DNA of 64,000 bases from an uncultured Lachnospiraceae bacterium (lineage in GTDB: Bacteria > Bacillota > Clostridia > Lachnospirales > Lachnospiraceae): assembly GCA_902777355.1 (NCBI GenBank), contig CACYTU010000003.1:54291-118290 (forward strand), in the 5' to 3' direction. The notes below the pieces were generated by a model. That model ran no database searches. It saw only the letters and a program-made list of their open reading frames with translations, and had not been told where the DNA came from. This document shows positions 60,123-64,000 of the stretch, piece by piece (position 1 is the first letter of the stretch; each line of letters starts with the position of its first letter). The position numbers were made by a program, and so were the translations under genes.

Positions 60123-61244
60123 TCAGAGCATGGGAAGGGCGACATTTTCATATACCACCACTTTGCCGCCGTGCTTGGTGCAGGCCTCGATCGATCCGTC
60201 CTGGGATATGACAAAGGCGACACTTCCCTCGACCGCATTGCAGAATCGATAAGCGGCACGGTGACGCATCCCGTTGTCCTTGAATTTTCTGGCCTCATTT
60301 TCTGTATTATCGTACTCCATGAAGCACATGGACGGACTCCTGTCACCCATCTTGTCAGTAAGAGTCTCCGCGCCGAATCCCACCAGATCGAAATCCTTTG
60401 TCAGGACGACCGATCCGTCGACCGCGGAAAATCTCGCGATCAGATTGGCATAAGTGATAATATTCTTCTCTCTGGCATTTGTCGGAAGATCACCGTACTT
60501 GTCTTCATATCCGAAGAGAAATTCGGTCGACATAGGATATTTCAGGTCGATGAGTTTTGCGCATGACTGTGCGGAAGGTACGATCAAAATCGCTCCCCCA
60601 TGGCCGATTTTAGTCATCATCCAGAGGACTCTGTAGAGGAGCTTCAGTCTTTCCCTCTCGGGAACGCTCCCGCCGCTCTTGAGCTGTTCAGCCACCAGCG
60701 TGGATGTGAATGTGTCAGTCCTGAAGCAGACAGTGCTGCCCGCGCTGTAGACCAGAAAAGTTGCCTCTCCGAAACATGCCTCGATCTCCCCGGGGGAACT
60801 TACAAGCAGATTGGGGATCTTGGGCATTCTGTTGCCGGATACCAGCTCTTTTGTGATAATCTTTTCCCACGCTGTGTACGCCCCGATTACTCCGACTGCC
60901 TTAAAGGGCCTTTTACTTATGTCCACCACCAGGTAACTCATGTCGGGATTCAGGGCAGGAGCCAGTTTGTGGATCTCTCTTTTATTGAACTCGATCGGTT
61001 TTTTGAAAAGGAGTACATGCGCGTAGAGATAGGCTTCCAGGAATTCCGATTCGGGGTTGATAAAACACACTCTGAAGGCCGGATATCTGCCCTCCTCACG
61101 CATACAACTGACATTGACGAGAATCTCACAGACCTCCGCCAGATCTTTCTTCGGAGGAAGCTGCTGTTCGTCTTCGACATTGCTGAATGTCTTTTCATAA
61201 AATTTATAGATTGCATTGACAAAGGTTGTAATACTACTACTCAT
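60123..61244 (-). CDS. DisA_N-domain diadenylate cyclase (c-di-AMP synthase) with DACNV-like N-terminus
   Basis: 373 residues. The C-terminal 130 residues form a DAC domain: VDGSVVLTKDFDLVGFGAET (DGA-like motif with Ser for Ala) and NGMRHRAAYRFCNAVEG (RHR motif), then SVAFVISQDGSIEACTKHGG. The N-terminal 240 residues resemble the sensor domain class called DACNV in comparative studies of c-di-AMP systems. No membrane helices, so it is cytosolic. It would make c-di-AMP from ATP. It is not next to cdaR/glmM, so it is an accessory cyclase. GGGGGTGA precedes the ATG; an extended -10 (TGGTATAAT) lies about 120 bp upstream. Confidence 0.88.
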   Translation of the reverse strand: MSSSITTFVNAIYKFYEKTFSNVEDEQQLPPKKDLAEVCEILVNVSCMREEGRYPAFRVCFINPESEFLEAYLYAHVLLFKKPIEFNKREIHKLAPALNPDMSYLVVDISKRPFKAVGVIGAYTAWEKIITKELVSGNRMPKIPNLLVSSPGEIEACFGEATFLVYSAGSTVCFRTDTFTSTLVAEQLKSGGSVPERERLKLLYRVLWMMTKIGHGGAILIVPSAQSCAKLIDLKYPMSTEFLFGYEDKYGDLPTNAREKNIITYANLIARFSAVDGSVVLTKDFDLVGFGAETLTDKMGDRSPSMCFMEYDNTENEARKFKDNGMRHRAAYRFCNAVEGSVAFVISQDGSIEACTKHGGKVVVYENVALPML

Positions 61245-61928
61245 TCTGTCACCCCCGAAAATGTCAGTTCAGGACTTGCCTGCAAGTCCTGTGCTCCGGC
61301 CTCGGCCTGCTCTTTTAAAATATATGCCTTTTTATATATACGCTTTTTTAAGTATATGACAATCTATTATACCATAAAGAAAAAAAATACATAGCAGAAG
61401 ATGCTGTTTGCCGGGAGTTTCCGTGAATTCCGTGAATTCCCCGGATTGTATGATTCATCGGTAATTACCATAAATTACCGGGAATTTTTACGAAGTTTCA
61501 GAGTGTTTCCCCCATCACCCTGCTTCTGAATGTGGGCAATGCGCCCACGCTATTCTACACTTTCCGAAAGAATTATCTGTCACTATCTTGTCCGAGGCCG
61601 CAATTGGACATATAATTTAAGTGATACATTTTTTGTTTTATTACTGTGACATGAGTCAAAATATCCCCGGGAACCTGCCAAAGTTGAATATCCTGAACAG
61701 ACGAAATCAAGCCCTGGCACTGTGTACGGCTTTGTGTATGATCAAAGCCATTCCTGCAATGTCCGGAATTTGCGCGTAGTCGACAGATATTCACACGAAT
61801 TATCTCGGGATGTTGAAAGCCGCAGTAATATGTACCGCAGTGTCGATGAGGCAGACCTGACCTTATATTATGCTATGCACAAGAACGCCCTCACCCGCTG
61901 CCCGCATCAAAAGGAGGAGGATCTGCAT
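61245..61928. other. Divergent intergenic region DAC / secreted pair
   Basis: 684 bp. It holds the DAC extended -10 box (61371-61366 minus), direct repeats TCCGTGAATTCCGTGAATTC near 61421, a GGTAATTACC palindrome, and a GTGGGC-AATGC-GCCCAC hairpin near 61532. No gene is supported. Confidence 0.5.
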
Positions 61929-62729
61929 ATGAAATCATTCCTAAAACGCAGCGCAGTAAAACAGCTGGCTTGCTTTCTACTGGCAGTCATGATTACTGCC
62001 GCATTTGTGCCTTTGCCGGCCCAGGCATCCACGCAGAAATATAACTATAAGATTACCACATTGAAACAGAAAAAATGGGTCACTGCAAAGGGAAATACGT
62101 CCAATTACAATCAGGACAAGGACGCGTGGACAGATACCTATTATCTATATAAAATCAGTGTACCTGCCAACAGCTTTATACGGGTTGACAGCAAAAGCAA
62201 ATCAAAGACTATCAGAATCTATAAGTCCATTAATATGAAAGATAATCCATACAATTCTGACTCCATTTTCTATCTTGATGATGCAACGCTCTATCGCCGC
62301 GTTCTGCCCAGAGGCGCTTACTACATACTTGCCGATGAAGGGACCACCTTCAGGTGGCAGTCCGCCACAACTAAAAACCCGACAAATTTCTGCAGGGCAA
62401 GGGCTGCCAAGCTCAAGGCTGGATATAAAAAATGGGAAGTCTTCAATTACGGATACGAATTTGACAGGTGGTATAGGATTTCCCTGACCTCAAGAAAACC
62501 AATAACCGTTACCATGAAACAGATGGATATCCGTTGGGGTGTTAATTTCAAGGTTTATAATTCTCGCGGTTACAGCATCACCTGTAATGAACTGAACGAC
62601 ACTAATTACAGGACTGCCGTCCTTTCTAAGGGAACCTATTATATTCGGGTTGGCAGATACGCCTATTGGGAATATGGCGATGAGTCCTATAATTTCGCTG
62701 ATCGCATCTGCCAGTTCTGGTGGAGATAG
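61929..62729 (+). CDS. Secreted protein, paralogue 1
   Basis: 266 residues. A signal peptide (LACFLLAVMITAAFVPLPAQ plus A) is followed by a Lys/Tyr-rich, beta-looking sequence with the repeated pattern GxYYI (PRGAYYILADEGTTF, SKGTYYIRVGRYAYW). It is similar along its length to the next gene: shared IRIYKSINMKDN, FCRARAAKLKAG, YGYEFDRWYRISLT. The pattern resembles bacterial pre-peptidase C-terminal or PPC-like beta-sandwich domains (low confidence). Start at 61929 with AAGGAGGAGG upstream. Confidence 0.8.
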   Translation: MKSFLKRSAVKQLACFLLAVMITAAFVPLPAQASTQKYNYKITTLKQKKWVTAKGNTSNYNQDKDAWTDTYYLYKISVPANSFIRVDSKSKSKTIRIYKSINMKDNPYNSDSIFYLDDATLYRRVLPRGAYYILADEGTTFRWQSATTKNPTNFCRARAAKLKAGYKKWEVFNYGYEFDRWYRISLTSRKPITVTMKQMDIRWGVNFKVYNSRGYSITCNELNDTNYRTAVLSKGTYYIRVGRYAYWEYGDESYNFADRICQFWWR

Positions 62730-62847
62730 ACTAATTATTAAAGCGAGACACTCTCGAAGGTTTTAATCGTTCCCTTAACTTCCAGCTTTAACCATCATAC
62801 TCGTGGCAGTCGAAGTCGCAGCCCGAACCTCATAGGAGAAATGACAT

Positions 62848-63639
62848 ATGAAATCATTCCTAAAACGAAACGTCCTGAAACATCTGGTATGTATCGCTCT
62901 GGTCTTTATCATCACTTCCGGATTTGTCCCTATGCACGCCTGGGCATACACTTGGAAATATTCCTACAAAGTCACAGCCCTTGTCCAGAAAAAGACTGTT
63001 ACCCAGAAGGCGGACACCGAACACTATTACAGTGGTACTGATACCGACGTCCATATCTACTATGTGCATAAAATTAACGTGCCGTCAAACGGTTATTTGA
63101 GAATAGCAAGCTCGGCAAGCTCTAAAGAAATCAGAATCTACAAATTTATCAATATGAAAGATAATATTGGTAATACAAGTGATATACTCACTCTCAAAGG
63201 GAGCAGGTCCTATTACATGATTCTGCCCAAAGGATATTACTACATACATGCCGACCCAGGAACGAAATTCAACTGGTCTTTTAATAGAAAAAAGGCTGCA
63301 TATAATTATTGCAGGGCAAGAGCCTCCGGGCTCAAAGCCGGAACAAAGGTAGGAATCTTTTTTACATGTGGTTATGAATACGATAGGTGGTATAAGGTCT
63401 CCCTCACCAGAAACAAGACCATCACAGTTATATTTAATCAGTTGGATGCTGGGGGTATGTGTAGTTTTGATGTCTATAATTCACAAGGGGGAAAAGTCAA
63501 CTGTCCGGAATTAACCAATACAAGCTATAGGACGGGAACTCTGCGAAAGGGGACTTATTACATCCGTGTCTGGCGCGATCAATACGAAGACGAGTACACT
63601 GATTACTATGGTCGTGTAATTCAGATTATGTGGAGGTGA
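62848..63639 (+). CDS. Secreted protein, paralogue 2
   Basis: 263 residues; a tandem paralogue of the preceding gene, 118 bp downstream. Signal peptide IALVFIITSGFVPMHAWA. Conserved blocks are IRIYKFINMKDN, ILPKGYYYIHADPGTKFNWS, YCRARASGLKAG, CGYEYDRWYKVSLT and LRKGTYYIRVWR. The same N-terminal MKSFLKR and total length point to a recent duplication followed by divergence. Function unknown; extracellular. TAGGAGAA precedes the ATG. A long hairpin terminator follows at 63826. Confidence 0.8.
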   Translation: MKSFLKRNVLKHLVCIALVFIITSGFVPMHAWAYTWKYSYKVTALVQKKTVTQKADTEHYYSGTDTDVHIYYVHKINVPSNGYLRIASSASSKEIRIYKFINMKDNIGNTSDILTLKGSRSYYMILPKGYYYIHADPGTKFNWSFNRKKAAYNYCRARASGLKAGTKVGIFFTCGYEYDRWYKVSLTRNKTITVIFNQLDAGGMCSFDVYNSQGGKVNCPELTNTSYRTGTLRKGTYYIRVWRDQYEDEYTDYYGRVIQIMWR

Positions 63640-64000
63640 CCAAATCAGGGAGGAATCATCAGGTTTTGTCGGTAACTTCACCGCGTAAAGTACTCTCCCG
63701 GGATAAAAATCGGTCTACAAAATTTCTATACAACATTGTTTTTACAACACTCGCTATTTATGGTTTCTAAAAGGGACTCAAGAGATATATTGCACCCGAA
63801 ATAATCCCTTCCCCAATAATAATCTCAACAATAGAATCCGCCCGGAATGATCCGTATAAAACTATTAAAACGATCACTCCGAGCGGGTATTGTTGTTTTC
63901 GTTAAATAGTACTTTCCCAACCAGTTAGACTATATACAACAAAAGCCTTTGGTTGTAGGATATCTGCCCACGGGCTTAGCTGATTTTTCATCAGCTATTA
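63640..64000. other. 3' flank of the secreted pair
   Basis: 361 bp. It holds the terminator at 63826-63899 and, at the very end, a GCTGATTTTTCATCAGC hairpin after GATATCTGCCCACGGGCTTA. The last bases could be the edge of another gene or mobile element; not decidable here. Confidence 0.5.
63826..63899 (+). terminator. Intrinsic terminator of the secreted-protein pair
   Basis: Long hairpin: AACAATA...CCGCCCGGAATGATCCGT pairs with ACGATCACTCCGAGCGG...TATTGTT, followed by GTTTTCG. It works for both strands. Confidence 0.8.

Noticed and set aside
63930-64000. Right edge as an IS200/IS605-type end
   Set aside because: A small hairpin alone is not enough and no transposase frame is within the window.

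Overview
The window looks like a chromosomal segment of an anaerobic, moderately high-GC Clostridia member, most likely Lachnospiraceae. This is inferred from gene content: tig-clpP-clpX-engB order, a monomeric [FeFe]-hydrogenase, the anaerobic ribonucleotide reductase activase NrdG, a DUF4364 regulator, a DegV protein, PlsY, a trehalose PTS and a yybP-ykoY riboswitch. No rRNA, tRNA, CRISPR array or intact transposon was found.

Layout. (1) 1-3.2 kb: the 3' part of a secreted or surface glycan-active protein with a Thr/Lys repeat linker, then an HdeD-type membrane protein. (2) 3.4-7.7 kb: engB, clpX, clpP and tig on the minus strand, without lon. (3) 8-25 kb: mostly minus-strand housekeeping genes (hydrogenase, malQ, rho, DUF4364, rarA, a CotH-kinase protein, an RsmF-type rRNA methylase, nrdG) and a lipoprotein of about 21 YD-like repeats, with a plus-strand DJ-1 gene. 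(4) 25-37.5 kb: a zinc-ribbon membrane protein, a FUSC-HAD fusion, mutT, degV, plsY, three small genes, an HTH regulator, an operator-flanked pair (unknown protein plus vWA protein), and a divergent PurA homologue next to an NrtR-like regulator. (5) 37.6-41.7 kb: a 1359-residue chimera of an IS transposase N-terminal domain and a LacZ-like protein that has lost its catalytic core. (6) 42-46.9 kb: a PepSY protein, a riboswitch-controlled cation antiporter, a nitroreductase and a broken asparaginase. (7) 47.3-52.5 kb: the trehalose locus treC-treP-treR. (8) 53-59.8 kb: an operon of a BMP-type ABC transporter with a homologue of monomethylamine methyltransferase MtmB that has Leu where MtmB carries pyrrolysine. 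(9) 60.1-63.6 kb: a diadenylate cyclase and two paralogous secreted proteins.

The most striking structure is not a gene. At least 14 genes on both strands are followed by imperfect tandem direct repeats (14-90 bp, 2-6 copies). In most cases the repeat unit contains the end of the gene with its stop codon; in a few it begins at or just around the stop. The clearest cases are clpX (6 x 29 bp, each copy starting exactly at the stop triplet), plsY, the zinc-ribbon gene, nrdG, an ABC permease and the BMP lipoprotein. A second layer is a family of interspersed GC-rich palindromic elements (about 8 copies, intergenic only, both orientations). Two further intergenic regions fold into multi-hairpin structures with mutually exclusive pairings.

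All functional names come from motif and family recognition by eye; no database search or folding program was run.
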